The translations under genes were made by a program, and so were the position numbers. DNA of 64,000 nt. It comes from Pseudomonas sp. N040. GTDB lineage: Bacteria > Pseudomonadota > Gammaproteobacteria > Pseudomonadales > Pseudomonadaceae. The notes beneath the pieces are model-generated. The model did not search any database, was not told the origin of the DNA, and saw only the letters and a list, made by a program, of their open reading frames with translations. Every line of letters begins with the position of its first letter. The first letter of the stretch is position 1. Positions 1-9,146 of the stretch are shown here, in pieces. Location: positions 62,001-126,000 of the forward strand of contig NZ_JADOBE010000002.1 of the NCBI RefSeq assembly GCF_015637705.1, given 5' to 3'.

Positions 1-1572
1 AGCCTCAAGGCCCTGCAAGCGGTTGACATGAACGACCTGCGCGAGCTGGTCTACCCCAACCCGCAGGACCCGAACGATGTATTCACCCTCAGCACAGCGC
101 AGGGCGATGGTTTTGTCGATCAGGCCAGCGGCGCGCTGTTGTCCTATCAGGCCCATGACGCCAGGCGCCGCACCTATGAATTCATCTATCAATTGCACAC
201 CGGCGAAGGCCTCTGGTGGCTGGGACTGATCCTTGGTGCCAGCGCATTGTGCGTGCCATTAATGAGCATCAGCGGTGCAGTGATCTGGTGGCAGCGCCGT
301 CAGGCGAAGCCGCGGATTGCCCACAACAGCCCCGCGCAGACGGCCGACACGGTGATTCTGGTCGGCAGCGAGAACAACAGCACCTGGGGCTTTGCCCGCA
401 CGCTGCACTCCGCGCTGGTTGCAGCCGGCCAGCGCGTGCACAGCGCGCCGATGAACCAGCTGACCAGGGACTACCGCAACGCCAGACAGCTGCTGGTGCT
501 CACCGCCACCTATGGCGATGGCGATGCGCCCGCCTCGGCCAACCAGTTCCTCGGCCTTCTGAACAAAGCGAGCCTTGACCAAAACCTGAAGTTTGCCGTG
601 CTTGGCTTCGGCGACCGGCAATTCCCGCAGTTCTGCCAGTTTGCCCGGCACACCGAGGCCGCGTTGCTGGAACGCGGACTGACACAACTGCAGGAGCTGG
701 ACTGCATCGACCGCCAGTCCGCACAGGAATTCGCCCGCTGGGGTAAAACCCTTGGGGCACGCCTCGGCGTTGAACTGAATTTACTGCACACGCCCCGGCA
801 ACCCGCAACACGGCAGCTGCAATTGATCGAGCGCGTGGAATACGGCGAGCAGGCTGATGCGCTGACCTGTGTGCTGCGCTTCAAGGCCAGCCCCGCGCAC
901 ACCGCCACTGAACGTGTGCTGCGCCGGTTTGGCAGCAGCGGCTTGCCGCGCTTCGAGGCTGGCGATCTGGTCGGCATAGTCCCGCCGGGCAGTCCGCTGC
1001 CACGCCTGTATTCACTGGCCAGCAGCCGCCGCGATGGCGTGCTGGAAATCTGCGTGCGCAAGCATGCGCAGGGCCTGTGCTCGGGCTATCTGCATGATTT
1101 ACCAGTGGGTGGCTGTATCGAAGGTTTCATTCAGCACAACCCGGACTTCCGCCCGGCCAGCGGCAAGGCGCCGGTCATCCTGATCGGCGCGGGTACCGGT
1201 ATCGGCCCGCTGGCCGGCTTTATCCGCAACAACAGCGAGCGGCAGCCAATGCACCTGTACTGGGGCGGGCGCAATCCCGACTCCGATTTCCTCTATGAGC
1301 CGGAGCTCAACGACTACCTCGCAGACCAACGCCTGACCGCACTGCAGACCGCCTTTTCCCGCGTCAACAACGGCAGCTACGTGCAGGAGCGCATCCTCGG
1401 TGATGCCCTGCAGATGCGCCGCCTGATAGAGACAGGTGCGCAGGTGCTGGTGTGCGGCAGCCGCGACATGGCCAAGAGCGTGATGCTGGCACTGGATGTG
1501 GTGCTGGCACCGATGAACCTCAGCGTAGTCACACTGAAATCCCAGGGGCGCTACCGTGAAGATGTGTATTGA
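1..1572 (+). CDS. PepSY-associated membrane / flavodoxin / FAD-NAD(P) reductase fusion, 5' partial
   Basis: The reading frame is open from base 1, so the gene starts upstream and its N-terminus is missing. The visible part begins with the end of a PepSY-type periplasmic region, then one membrane segment (around bases 220-290, ending WWQRR). A flavodoxin domain follows (from about base 349, with VGSENNSTWGFA and TATYGDGDAP), then an FAD-binding domain (RLYSLASS near base 1003) and an NAD(P)-binding motif (GAGTGIGPLAGF near base 1185). This layout is that of membrane flavoreductases passing electrons from NAD(P)H through FAD and FMN toward the periplasm, often for ferric-siderophore reduction; the iron role is inferred. 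ApbE follows with an overlap. Confidence 0.85.
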   Translation, partial: SLKALQAVDMNDLRELVYPNPQDPNDVFTLSTAQGDGFVDQASGALLSYQAHDARRRTYEFIYQLHTGEGLWWLGLILGASALCVPLMSISGAVIWWQRRQAKPRIAHNSPAQTADTVILVGSENNSTWGFARTLHSALVAAGQRVHSAPMNQLTRDYRNARQLLVLTATYGDGDAPASANQFLGLLNKASLDQNLKFAVLGFGDRQFPQFCQFARHTEAALLERGLTQLQELDCIDRQSAQEFARWGKTLGARLGVELNLLHTPRQPATRQLQLIERVEYGEQADALTCVLRFKASPAHTATERVLRRFGSSGLPRFEAGDLVGIVPPGSPLPRLYSLASSRRDGVLEICVRKHAQGLCSGYLHDLPVGGCIEGFIQHNPDFRPASGKAPVILIGAGTGIGPLAGFIRNNSERQPMHLYWGGRNPDSDFLYEPELNDYLADQRLTALQTAFSRVNNGSYVQERILGDALQMRRLIETGAQVLVCGSRDMAKSVMLALDVVLAPMNLSVVTLKSQGRYREDVY

Positions 1573-2536
1573 AGCGCAGACCGCAACAACCCGCGCGCTG
1601 CAGCGCTACAGCCTCAACGGGCAGACCATGGGCACGCGCTACAGCGCGGTGTTCTACGCCCGCCCGGGACTGGATCAGATCGCCATCAGCCGCAGCCTGT
1701 TTGCCGCCGTTGATGAAGTCGACCGGCAAATGTCGCCGTGGAAGCCGGACTCCGCGCTGAATCGCCTGAATGCCGCACCGCTGCAGCAATGGCTGCCTAT
1801 TCCCCGGCAACTGCTGCAGGTGCTGCAGTGTGCGCTGCAGGTCAGCCGGCTCTCGGGTGGGACCTTCGATATAGGAGTTGGCGATCTGGTGAATGCCTGG
1901 GGCTTTGGTGCCGAGCGCAGTCAGCCGGATCCCGCACGGATTGACCAGTTGCACACCCAGCCACGGCAACTGGCGGCCGATGTACTGCAGCTCGACATCG
2001 CCAACAGCCGGGTGCTCAAACAGGCCGCCGTGAGTCTGGACCTGTGCGGCATTGCCAAAGGTTATGGCGTCGATCAGCTGGCGTGCTGCCTGGATGACTG
2101 GGGCATTACGAATTATCTGGTCGGCATCGACGGTGAAATGCGCGCGCAAGGCTGCAAGCCGGATGGCCAGCCCTGGGTCGTAGCCATGGAAAAGCCGGTT
2201 CGCGGTGTACGTGAAGTGCTGGGCGTGCTGGAAATCGGCAACGCCGCCATCGCCACCTCCGGCGATTACCGGCACTGGGTGGAGCTGGACGGAAAAACCT
2301 TCTCTCACACCATGCAGCCAGGGCAGCAGGCGCCCGTCTCCGGCAGCCTGACGGCAGTCAGCGTCATTGAATCCAGCTGCATGCTGGCCGATGCCTGGGC
2401 CACTGCCCTGCTGGTGGCTGGCCCGCAGGCCGGGCCTGCACTGGTTCAGGCGCGAGGTATGGATGCTGTGTTTGTGCTGCGCGATGGCGATGGGTTCCGC
2501 GAGCTGTCCTCTGTGCAGGGCCGACTCCAGCCATAA
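1562..2536 (+). CDS. apbE: FAD:protein FMN transferase (ApbE family)
   Basis: ApbE attaches FMN covalently to a Thr or Ser of periplasmic or membrane flavoproteins, using FAD as donor. Family signatures are visible: GQTMGTRYS near the N-terminus, the FDIGVGDLVNAWGFG stretch, LCGIAKGYGVDQ, the HTMQPG segment and the C-terminal metal site region SCMLADAWATALLV. Length (324 aa) is normal. No clear lipobox or signal peptide is seen, unlike many ApbE proteins. It overlaps the preceding flavoreductase by 11 bases, so the two are probably translationally coupled. A GTG six bases earlier (1556) is an alternative start. The overlap suggests it flavinylates a partner of that reductase (inference). Confidence 0.88.
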   Translation: MCIEAQTATTRALQRYSLNGQTMGTRYSAVFYARPGLDQIAISRSLFAAVDEVDRQMSPWKPDSALNRLNAAPLQQWLPIPRQLLQVLQCALQVSRLSGGTFDIGVGDLVNAWGFGAERSQPDPARIDQLHTQPRQLAADVLQLDIANSRVLKQAAVSLDLCGIAKGYGVDQLACCLDDWGITNYLVGIDGEMRAQGCKPDGQPWVVAMEKPVRGVREVLGVLEIGNAAIATSGDYRHWVELDGKTFSHTMQPGQQAPVSGSLTAVSVIESSCMLADAWATALLVAGPQAGPALVQARGMDAVFVLRDGDGFRELSSVQGRLQP

Positions 2537-2698
2537 GCAGGCCGCGGCAGCCCTGGGCAGGGGTGAACGCCCGCAGGCTGCAAAGGCTCGGATTTCGGCC
2601 GAACGTTTCGACATGGCCTGGCTGACCCCGATACTAGCTGCTGACCACAGCCAAAATGCGTTACAACTGACAATCACCTCCTCGCCGAGTGTCACTGG

Positions 2699-4984
2699 AT
2701 GAACAAGGACTGGCTGAATCCGGCACTGCTGGGCTTGACCCTGCTGGCCCTGCTGGCCGGTGGCGGCGCACGCTGGCTGGACCAGCCGGCGGTGGCCGCC
2801 GGACTGTGGAACCTCAGCGCCCTGCTGGTGGCTGCGGTGCTGCTGGTGGAAATCGTGCAGCGCCTGTTGCGCCGCGAAGTTGGCGTCGACCTGATCGCCC
2901 TGCTCTCGATCGGTGCGGCGGTCCTGCTCGAGCAGGCGCTGGTCGCAGCGGTCATCGCCATCATGCTGGCCAGCGGCCGCACCCTCGAGTACTTCACCGC
3001 GCAACGCGCCGAGCGCGAACTCAAGCAGTTGATCAACCGCGCGCCGCGCTTTGCCACGCGCCTGGACAGCGGCCAGCTGGTGCAGATCCCGGTGGAGCAG
3101 GTCGCGGTAGGCGATCAGTTGCTGCTGCGCATGGGCGAGGTGGTGCCGGTCGACAGCGTGCTGCTGTCGGCCGTGGCCATCCTCGACGAGTCGGCGCTGA
3201 GCGGCGAGTCACTGCCGGTCACCCTGCATGCCGGGGCGAGCATCCGCAGTGGCGGGGTCAATGTCGGCGACCCGCTGCAATTGCGCGCCAGCCAGACCGC
3301 GGAGCGCAGCACCTACGCCGGCATCGTGCGGATGGCGCAGGCAGCCAGCCAGTCGCGGGCGCCCTTCGCGCGGCTGGCCGACCGCTACGCGCTGGCCCTG
3401 GTACCCCTGACGCTGCTGCTCGGCGGACTGGCCTGGCTGCTCAGTGGCGATCCGTTGCGCGCGCTGGCGGTACTGGTGGTCGCCACGCCCTGCCCGCTGA
3501 TCCTGGCGGTGCCGGTCGCCATCATGTCGGGCATCTCGCGCTGCGCGCGGCGCGGCATCCTGGTCAAGGATGGCGCCACCCTCGAGGCACTGGCTGGCGT
3601 AGAAGTGCTGTTTCTCGACAAGACCGGCACCCTCACCAGCGGCCATGCCAGCGTGCAGTCGGTGGAAAGCAGCGGGCGCTACCCGCAGGAACAGTTGCTG
3701 CAGCTGACGGCCTCGCTGGCGCAGGCCTCGCCGCACCCGATTGCCGCAGCCATCGTCAGCGCGGCAGTCAACGCCGGGCTCCGGCTCAGCGCGCCAGCGC
3801 AGGTGCAGGAGCAACCGGGAGCCGGGCTCTCCGGCACGATCGACGGACACCTGGTCAAGCTCGGCGCGCATCACTTCATCGCCGGCCAGCAGCCGGCCGC
3901 GGAGTGGGATGCGGCCGTCCTCCGGCGCATGGACTACCAGGCCTGCAGCGGCAGCTTCATCGGCATTGACGGGGTCATGGCCGGCGCCGTGCTGTTTGCC
4001 GACCCGCTGCGCCTCGAATCCCCGTACGCCTTGCGCCGGCTGCGCCAGGCCGGCATCCGCAAGGTGGTGATGCTCACCGGCGACCGTCTGGAAACCGCGC
4101 AGATGATCGGCCTGGCGGCCGGCGTGGACGAGATTCGCGCCGGTCTCGATCCGGCCGCCAAGGTAGCCGCCGTGCAGCAGGGCCGGCAGTTTGGCCGGAC
4201 GCTGATGGTCGGCGACGGCATCAACGATGCCCCGGCACTGGCGGTCGCCGATGTCGGCATCGCCCTCGGCGCCAGCGGTGCGACCGCCTCCTCCGAAGCC
4301 GCCGGCGTGGTGCTGCTGGTGGACCGCCTCGACCGCGTCGCCGAAGCCCTGCAGATCGCCCGCCGCTCGCGGCGGATCGCCGAGCAGGGCGTGCTGGTCG
4401 GCATGGGCCTGTCGCTGCTGGCGATGCTGGTGGCCGCGCTCGGCTACCTGCCAGCACTGAGCGGCGCGATCCTCCAGGAAGTGATCGACGTGGCGGTGAT
4501 CTTCAATGCCCTGCGCGCCCTTGGCGCCGGCCGCAACGCCAGCACGGCAGAGCCTCTGCAGGGCACCAGCATCGACCAGCTCAAGCACGAGCACGCCGAC
4601 CTGGCCCGCGTGCTGGAGGCCGTGCACAACCTGGCCAGCCAGCTGGCGAGCTATTCACCGGCGCAGGCCAGATCCGAACTGCAGGGTCTGCTGGAACAGC
4701 TGCAAACCCACCTGGTGCCCCACGAGCAGAATGACGAAAGCCAGTTGTACCCGCTGCTGACCACATACCTGCATGGCGACGACCCGCTGGCAGCGATGAG
4801 CCACACCCACCGGGAAATCTTCCGCCTGACCCACCTGCTGGCGCGCATGCACGCAGACCTGGCGAGCAGCCGCAGCAGCCTGACGCTGGAGGAAATCCAG
4901 CGCGTGCTGCTGCGCCTGGATACCGTGCTGACCCTGCATTTCGAGCAGGAAAACGAGCTCTACCACAACCTCGACCGGCGCTAG
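2699..4984 (+). CDS. P1B-type metal-transporting ATPase with C-terminal hemerythrin domain (P1B-5-like)
   Basis: A 761-aa metal-pumping P-type ATPase. The phosphorylation motif DKTGT is at D307, the membrane metal motif TPCPL at 263-267, the HP motif near H346, and the hinge GDGINDAP from G505. There is no N-terminal heavy-metal-associated domain. Residues about 625-758 form a hemerythrin-like four-helix domain with the expected H...HE...E / H...H / H..E pattern (LKHEH, VPHEQNDE, SHTHRE, LHFEQENE). A C-terminal hemerythrin domain plus a TPCP(L) transmembrane motif defines the P1B-5 subgroup, linked in the literature to nickel and iron export (Sinorhizobium Nia). Here the di-iron domain probably senses or binds iron. 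Neighbouring flavoreductase and ApbE fit a metal/redox locus. Confidence 0.87.
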   Translation: MNKDWLNPALLGLTLLALLAGGGARWLDQPAVAAGLWNLSALLVAAVLLVEIVQRLLRREVGVDLIALLSIGAAVLLEQALVAAVIAIMLASGRTLEYFTAQRAERELKQLINRAPRFATRLDSGQLVQIPVEQVAVGDQLLLRMGEVVPVDSVLLSAVAILDESALSGESLPVTLHAGASIRSGGVNVGDPLQLRASQTAERSTYAGIVRMAQAASQSRAPFARLADRYALALVPLTLLLGGLAWLLSGDPLRALAVLVVATPCPLILAVPVAIMSGISRCARRGILVKDGATLEALAGVEVLFLDKTGTLTSGHASVQSVESSGRYPQEQLLQLTASLAQASPHPIAAAIVSAAVNAGLRLSAPAQVQEQPGAGLSGTIDGHLVKLGAHHFIAGQQPAAEWDAAVLRRMDYQACSGSFIGIDGVMAGAVLFADPLRLESPYALRRLRQAGIRKVVMLTGDRLETAQMIGLAAGVDEIRAGLDPAAKVAAVQQGRQFGRTLMVGDGINDAPALAVADVGIALGASGATASSEAAGVVLLVDRLDRVAEALQIARRSRRIAEQGVLVGMGLSLLAMLVAALGYLPALSGAILQEVIDVAVIFNALRALGAGRNASTAEPLQGTSIDQLKHEHADLARVLEAVHNLASQLASYSPAQARSELQGLLEQLQTHLVPHEQNDESQLYPLLTTYLHGDDPLAAMSHTHREIFRLTHLLARMHADLASSRSSLTLEEIQRVLLRLDTVLTLHFEQENELYHNLDRR

Positions 4985-5061
4985 GCGCCGCTGCTGCCTG
5001 CCTCCCGAGCGCGGCGCGGGCGTCGCCTACCCATCAAGGGCCGGCGCAACAGGGCAGGCAG

Positions 5062-5073
5062 GTCAACGTTGAC
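5062..5073. promoter_or_regulatory. 12-bp perfect palindrome upstream of the lipoprotein gene
   Basis: GTCAACGTTGAC is a perfect palindrome inside the 284-base gap between the ATPase gene and the DUF3313 lipoprotein gene. It could be a repressor or activator operator, but nothing else identifies a binding protein. The rest of the gap is AT-richer near 5140-5180 and probably contains the lipoprotein promoter; no clear -35/-10 pair with 16-18 base spacing was found. Confidence 0.25.
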
Positions 5074-5268
5074 TTGGGTCATTCGTCTGACACATCGAGC
5101 TGGTAACGTCGAAAGCCCTGCCGGATCGCACGTGTTTCTACATTTTTTTCACACGAGAAAACCGACATTGGGCTATACATGATTCGTCGATGGATCCCGC
5201 AATACCCCGCACAAGCAAACTTGCAGCAATCTCAGCTGCCATCGTCCAACACAAGGAGTGCCACCACC

Positions 5269-5943
5269 ATGAACATGTCCCGTCAATGGCTTACCGGTAT
5301 AGCGCTGGGCAGCCTGCTGCTCACCGGCTGCACCTCGATGGTCACCGAAAAAAGCCAGTACTCGGGCTTCCTGCCCAACTATGACGGCCTCGAGGAAGTC
5401 ACCACACCGAGTGGCGCCACAGCCATGCGCTGGGTTGCCGAAGGCTTCCAACCCTCGGCCTACAACACCGTGGTGTTCAAGGGCCTGCAACAGTATCCGG
5501 CACCCAAGCCGAATGAGCGGGTCAACACGCAGACCCTGCAGGAACTGCAGGCCTACACCGACAGCAATGTGAAGAGCACCCTCGCACAGAAATACAAGGT
5601 CGTATCCAGCCTGCAAGCCGCGCCAGCCGGTTCGCGCACGCTGGTCCTGAACGCGGCGATGACGGGGGTTTCCGCCTCCAACGAAGGCATGAAGTGGTAC
5701 AACGTGATTCCGGTTTCAGCCGTGATCTCCGGCGTTCAGGTGGCCACCGGAACCCGCGATCAGGACACCGAACTGTATATCGAGGCCGACATTATCGATG
5801 CTGCCAGCGGTAAGCCGGTGGCAAAAGTGGTGCGCAAGGTCTTCGGCAAGCAACTGGACAATGACAGCCAGGAGATCACCGCCGATGACTTCAAGGAAGC
5901 CATCAAGGGCATGACCGACGACATGGCCGTCATGCTCAAGTAA
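5269..5943 (+). CDS. DUF3313 family lipoprotein
   Basis: A 224-aa exported lipoprotein. The N-terminus has a short positive region, a hydrophobic stretch and the lipobox LLTGC, so it should be lipidated on that Cys. The mature start (MVTEKSQYSGFLPNYDGLEE) is typical of DUF3313 proteins, whose function is unknown. The start at 5269 is chosen because AAGGAG (5253-5258) sits ten bases upstream and the signal peptide begins there; the frame is open from 5179 but those residues do not look like a signal sequence. It is followed by a strong terminator, so it is probably monocistronic. Confidence 0.85.
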   Translation: MNMSRQWLTGIALGSLLLTGCTSMVTEKSQYSGFLPNYDGLEEVTTPSGATAMRWVAEGFQPSAYNTVVFKGLQQYPAPKPNERVNTQTLQELQAYTDSNVKSTLAQKYKVVSSLQAAPAGSRTLVLNAAMTGVSASNEGMKWYNVIPVSAVISGVQVATGTRDQDTELYIEADIIDAASGKPVAKVVRKVFGKQLDNDSQEITADDFKEAIKGMTDDMAVMLK

Positions 5944-5961
5944 GCGCACCCGCCACACACC

Positions 5962-6000
5962 AGGCCGGCAGCGCCAATCAGGGCTGACCGGCCTTTTTTT
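5962..6000 (+). terminator. Rho-independent terminator after the lipoprotein gene
   Basis: AGGCCGG (5962-5968) pairs with CCGGCCT (5988-5994), extended by CAGC/GCTG with one bulged A, and is followed directly by a run of seven T. It lies 18 bases after the lipoprotein stop. Confidence 0.85.
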
Positions 6001-6048
6001 GGCTCCGGCCTTTTGTTGCACCGCCCTCCCACCCGGTGCCCCGCCGAA

Positions 6049-6160
6049 GAGAAGCGCGGCTTGCCGGCGACGACTGCATGGATGCAGGAGGTAGAGCGAA
6101 GCAGGATGCCAGAGCCGATCCGCTTCGAGCAGCAGATCGCCAGCAAGCTGGCTCCTACAT
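6049..6160. repeat. REP-like palindromic intergenic repeats
   Basis: Two degenerate palindromic units are visible. The left one contains CGCGGCTTGCCGGCGACGA. The right one is GATCGCCAGCAAGCTGGCTC followed by CTACA, with hairpin GCCAGC-AA-GCTGGC at 6139-6152. The right unit resembles the Pseudomonas intergenic repeat whose core reads GCGAGCAAGCTCGCTCCTAC. No coding function is expected here. Confidence 0.55.
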
Positions 6161-6248
6161 AAAATCGATCTATTTGCAGGCCGAGCCTATAGATGCCCAA
6201 CCTTTGCAACGCAAAGGTCCAGACATTCCGCCGGGCAAGGATTCACCT

Positions 6249-7280
6249 TCAGCCTTTTGCCAAGCCACGAACCTCATCACGAAATAGCCGCGGCGAGATA
6301 CCTGCCCAGCGCTTGAACGCGTGGGTAAAATTCCCCGGCTCGGTATAGCCCAGCAGCACTGCGATCTCCTGCAGCGGCAAACTGGTTTCACTCAAATACT
6401 GCCTGGCCAGACTAAAGCGCACCTCGTCGAGTATCTCCTTGTAGCTGGTGTTTTCCTCCGTCAGATGCCGCCGCAGGCTGCGCTCGGACATGCCGATCTG
6501 TTCGGCAATCACGCTGACTTCCGCAAAGCGACCCGGATGACTCAACAGCAACTGGCGGACCTGCTGCACCAGCGGATTTTGTCGAGTCATACGTGCCAAC
6601 AGCAGCTGGCATTGCTGACGCAATTGTTCAGAGGCAACCGCATCATGGTGCGGCAGGGGCTGATCGAGAAATCCGGCATTGAATTGCAGACTCGACGGCA
6701 TGCCGCCAAACGCCACCGGGCAGCCGAAGAAATCCCGATACACCGCTTCACGTCGATGTCCGTCGTGGGGCAATGTCACCCGCTCAAGCGGCAAGCGCTG
6801 GCCGAGCATCTCGCCCAGGTCGACCCACACCGCCGCACAGTCGCGGTCGTGCAGCAGATTGCGCACATCCGCCTCGATCTGCAGCCGGTCACTCAGGGTC
6901 AGCAGCACACTGCCCTGCCTGACGCTGTAAGCCAACTCGAACCAGCTGAAACTCAGCGCCACAAAATGCGCTGCCATGTTCACCGCATGGCCCAGGGTAG
7001 CGGCGCTGAGCAGTGCATAGCCGAAGATGCCGTAGCGCTGGGGCACGAAGGCGGCACCAAGGCGCAGGCCGATTGCCGCATCGCCGGTCAACTCCAGCAA
7101 GTTGCGATAGAAACGCACCTCCTGCTGCAGGGTTACTGAGCGGGCAGGCTCATTCAGTTGTTGCACCTGCAGGCCGGTGCCCTTGAGACAAGCCTCGGCG
7201 GCATACCCTTCGCCCTGCATCATTTTCAGCGGAGGCAGCAGGCCGGCCACCGGGTGGGTCATGGCAATGGTCAGGGGCAT
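6249..7280 (-). CDS. AraC-family transcriptional regulator
   Basis: A 343-aa regulator with the N-terminal AraC-binding-like domain found in Pseudomonas regulators of the ArgR/OruR type (residues about 20-200) and a C-terminal double helix-turn-helix (MSERSLRRHL, then LPLQEIAVLLGYTEPGNFTHAFKRW). It is transcribed away from the Baeyer-Villiger monooxygenase gene about 300 bases to its right. By the usual arrangement of this family it probably activates that gene in response to the substrate (inference). Bases 7281-7578 hold the divergent promoters and a long inverted repeat. Confidence 0.9.
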   Translation of the reverse strand: MPLTIAMTHPVAGLLPPLKMMQGEGYAAEACLKGTGLQVQQLNEPARSVTLQQEVRFYRNLLELTGDAAIGLRLGAAFVPQRYGIFGYALLSAATLGHAVNMAAHFVALSFSWFELAYSVRQGSVLLTLSDRLQIEADVRNLLHDRDCAAVWVDLGEMLGQRLPLERVTLPHDGHRREAVYRDFFGCPVAFGGMPSSLQFNAGFLDQPLPHHDAVASEQLRQQCQLLLARMTRQNPLVQQVRQLLLSHPGRFAEVSVIAEQIGMSERSLRRHLTEENTSYKEILDEVRFSLARQYLSETSLPLQEIAVLLGYTEPGNFTHAFKRWAGISPRLFRDEVRGLAKG

Positions 7281-7440
7281 CTGGACTCCAGCAGCTTCAA
7301 GGTTGCTGGTCTACCCTAAGCGCCATGACCGTTAATCACAAGTAGCAGGCCGCCAAGCACATTCTCAAGCCGGGGTCGGCACTCTACAGTCCTGGGTACT
7401 TCGTGTCGGGTGCACAACGCAGGGTCGCCGTGGGACGGCC

Positions 7441-7504
7441 GTAGGGTGGGCTTCAGCCCACCACAAGGTGCGGGCCGCTATCGGTGGGCTGAAGCCCACC
7501 CTAC
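7441..7504. repeat. Perfect 22-bp inverted repeat of the GTAGGGTGGG family
   Basis: The arm at 7441-7462 begins GTAGGGTGGGCTTCAGCC, and its exact reverse complement is at 7483-7504, separated by 20 bases. Each arm is itself nearly palindromic (GGTGGGC-TTCA-GCCCACC). Related copies occur at 13980, 22407 and 35125 in this window, so it is a dispersed repeat rather than a local operator. It sits between the AraC regulator and the monooxygenase, and partly explains why the frame is open upstream of the true start. Confidence 0.8.
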
Positions 7505-7578
7505 GTGCCCTGCGCTCGCCTGGAACAGGTAACTGGGGACATAGCCATTTCGATGCAACTCTGGAGCGAACAGATCAC

Positions 7579-9036
7579 ATGAACAACGCCGCCCCCAACC
7601 GCCAACCGCCACGGGTAGTCATCATCGGCGCCGGCATGTCCGGCCTGGTCATGGGCATCAAGCTGCGCGAAGCCGGCAACGACAACTTCCGCATCTACGA
7701 AAAGGCCGAACGGGTCGGCGGCACCTGGCGCGAGAACAGCTACCCCAACGTCGCCTGCGACGTCCCGGCGCAAAGCTATGGCTACTCCTTCGACCCCAAC
7801 CCGGAGTGGAATTTCCGCTTTGGTCGCGGCGAAGAGATCCAGCGCTATTTCGAGCGCTGCGAACGCAAGTACGGCCTGACCCCGTTCATCCGCTTCAACA
7901 CCGGCATCGCCTCGGCACGCTGGGAAGACGGCCGCTGGCAGATCCGCACCTGCTGCGGCGAGCAGGACTGGGCCGACGTGCTGGTTTCCGCCGTCGGCGC
8001 GCTGCATGAACCGCGCTATCCGCAGATTCCCGGTGTAGGTTCATTCAAGGGCCCGGCTTTTCACACCGCGCGCTGGGATCACACCGTGGACATCCGCAAC
8101 CAGCGCGTGGGCATCATCGGCACCGGCTCCACCGCCGCGCAGATTGTCCCCGGCATCGTTGACCGAGCTGGCGAGGTCAAGCTGTTCCAGCGCACCGCAC
8201 AGTGGGTGCTGGCTGTGCCGGACAAAAAATTCAGCCGCGCGCACAAGGATCGCCACCGTGAACTGCAGTGGCTGGCCAGGTTCAAACACTGGTTCGGCCT
8301 GCACCTGTTTCACGCCCTGTTCGGCAGCGCCACCCGTGGCAACCCGCTGACCCTGTGGCTGCTCAATCGCAGCGTGAAGGCCAACCTGCAGACCATCCGC
8401 GACCCCGAACTGCGCCGCAAGATGACCCCGGACTACCCGCCCGCCTGCAAGCGCCTGATCATTTCCGAGGACTTCTATCCGGCGATCCAGAAAGACAATG
8501 TCGAGATCGTCACCGACGCCATCGACAGCATCGTCCCCGAGGGCGTCAAGCTGGCCAGCGGACGTGTGGTCGAACTGGATGTGCTGGTGTATTCCACCGG
8601 CTTCATTCCCTACCACACCTCGGTCGAGGTGGTCGGTGAGAACGGCCTGACGCTGGCCGAGCGCATGCAGGGCAGCCCGATCAGCTATCGCACCATCGGC
8701 GTGCCGGGCTTTCCCAACTACTTCTCGCTGTTCGGCCCGTACAGCCCGATCGGCAATAACTCGATCGTGCAGAACTCGGAAATCCAGGTGCGCTACATCA
8801 TGCAATGCCTGGAGATGATCGCCAGCGGCAAGTTGAAAAGCCTCAATCCCAAGCTGGAAGTGGCGCTGCGCCTGAAGGACGAGATTCGCCAGGGGCTGAA
8901 GGGCACGGTGTGGACCAGCGGCTGCCAGAGCTGGTATCTGGACGGCAACGGCGACCCAATCGTCTACCCCTTCGGCATCGCCCACTTCACCCGCGAATTG
9001 CGCCGGCCGAAACTGGAAGAGTTCGAGGTCGGCTGA
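7579..9036 (+). CDS. Flavin-containing Baeyer-Villiger monooxygenase
   Basis: A 485-aa class B flavoprotein monooxygenase inserting one oxygen next to a ketone carbonyl to give an ester or lactone, using NADPH and O2. The FAD motif is GAGMSG near the N-terminus and the NADPH motif is GTGSTAAQ near residue 180. The Baeyer-Villiger fingerprint F-x-G-x3-H-x3-W-D is complete (F156, G158, H162, W166, D167), which separates it from plain flavin N/S-oxygenases. The start at 7579 is chosen because the frame upstream runs through a dispersed repeat and lacks homology-like sequence; GGAG lies 12 bases before. Divergent from an AraC regulator. The substrate cannot be read from sequence; cyclic or steroid-like ketones are possible. 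Confidence 0.9.
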   Translation: MNNAAPNRQPPRVVIIGAGMSGLVMGIKLREAGNDNFRIYEKAERVGGTWRENSYPNVACDVPAQSYGYSFDPNPEWNFRFGRGEEIQRYFERCERKYGLTPFIRFNTGIASARWEDGRWQIRTCCGEQDWADVLVSAVGALHEPRYPQIPGVGSFKGPAFHTARWDHTVDIRNQRVGIIGTGSTAAQIVPGIVDRAGEVKLFQRTAQWVLAVPDKKFSRAHKDRHRELQWLARFKHWFGLHLFHALFGSATRGNPLTLWLLNRSVKANLQTIRDPELRRKMTPDYPPACKRLIISEDFYPAIQKDNVEIVTDAIDSIVPEGVKLASGRVVELDVLVYSTGFIPYHTSVEVVGENGLTLAERMQGSPISYRTIGVPGFPNYFSLFGPYSPIGNNSIVQNSEIQVRYIMQCLEMIASGKLKSLNPKLEVALRLKDEIRQGLKGTVWTSGCQSWYLDGNGDPIVYPFGIAHFTRELRRPKLEEFEVG

Positions 9037-9075
9037 GCCAGGCAGTGCACGGCCACTTGCGGCCATCTGCAGAGG

Positions 9076-9139
9076 GGTTCGGTGTCAATTATTTTGTGGC
9101 GCTCGTCGTGAGTGATTGATTAAAAAAATCACTCCAACC
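9076..9139. repeat. Hairpin repeat, copy 1 (3' side of the ACT gene)
   Basis: A roughly 64-base element whose ends are imperfectly complementary (GGTTCGGTGTCAATTATTTT against AAAAAAATCACTCCAACC). It is about 80 percent identical to the element at 9579-9645. Both lie just downstream of a minus-strand gene. Confidence 0.75.
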
Positions 9140-9146
9140 TCTGTCG

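Noticed and set aside
1529..3004. Long antisense open frame of 491 codons opposite apbE
   Set aside because: It mirrors the codon structure of the sense genes in GC-rich DNA, spans two sense genes and shows no recognisable domain.
3209..4627. Antisense open frame of 472 codons opposite the metal ATPase
   Set aside because: His/Gln/Arg-rich composition typical of antisense shadows; the sense strand has all P-type ATPase motifs.
5069..5097. Sigma-70 promoter starting TTGACT before the lipoprotein gene
   Set aside because: No acceptable -10 hexamer at 16-18 bases; the match rests on the -35 alone.
6036..6287. Open frame of 83 codons after the lipoprotein gene
   Set aside because: It runs through REP-like repeats and ends inside the AraC gene on the other strand.
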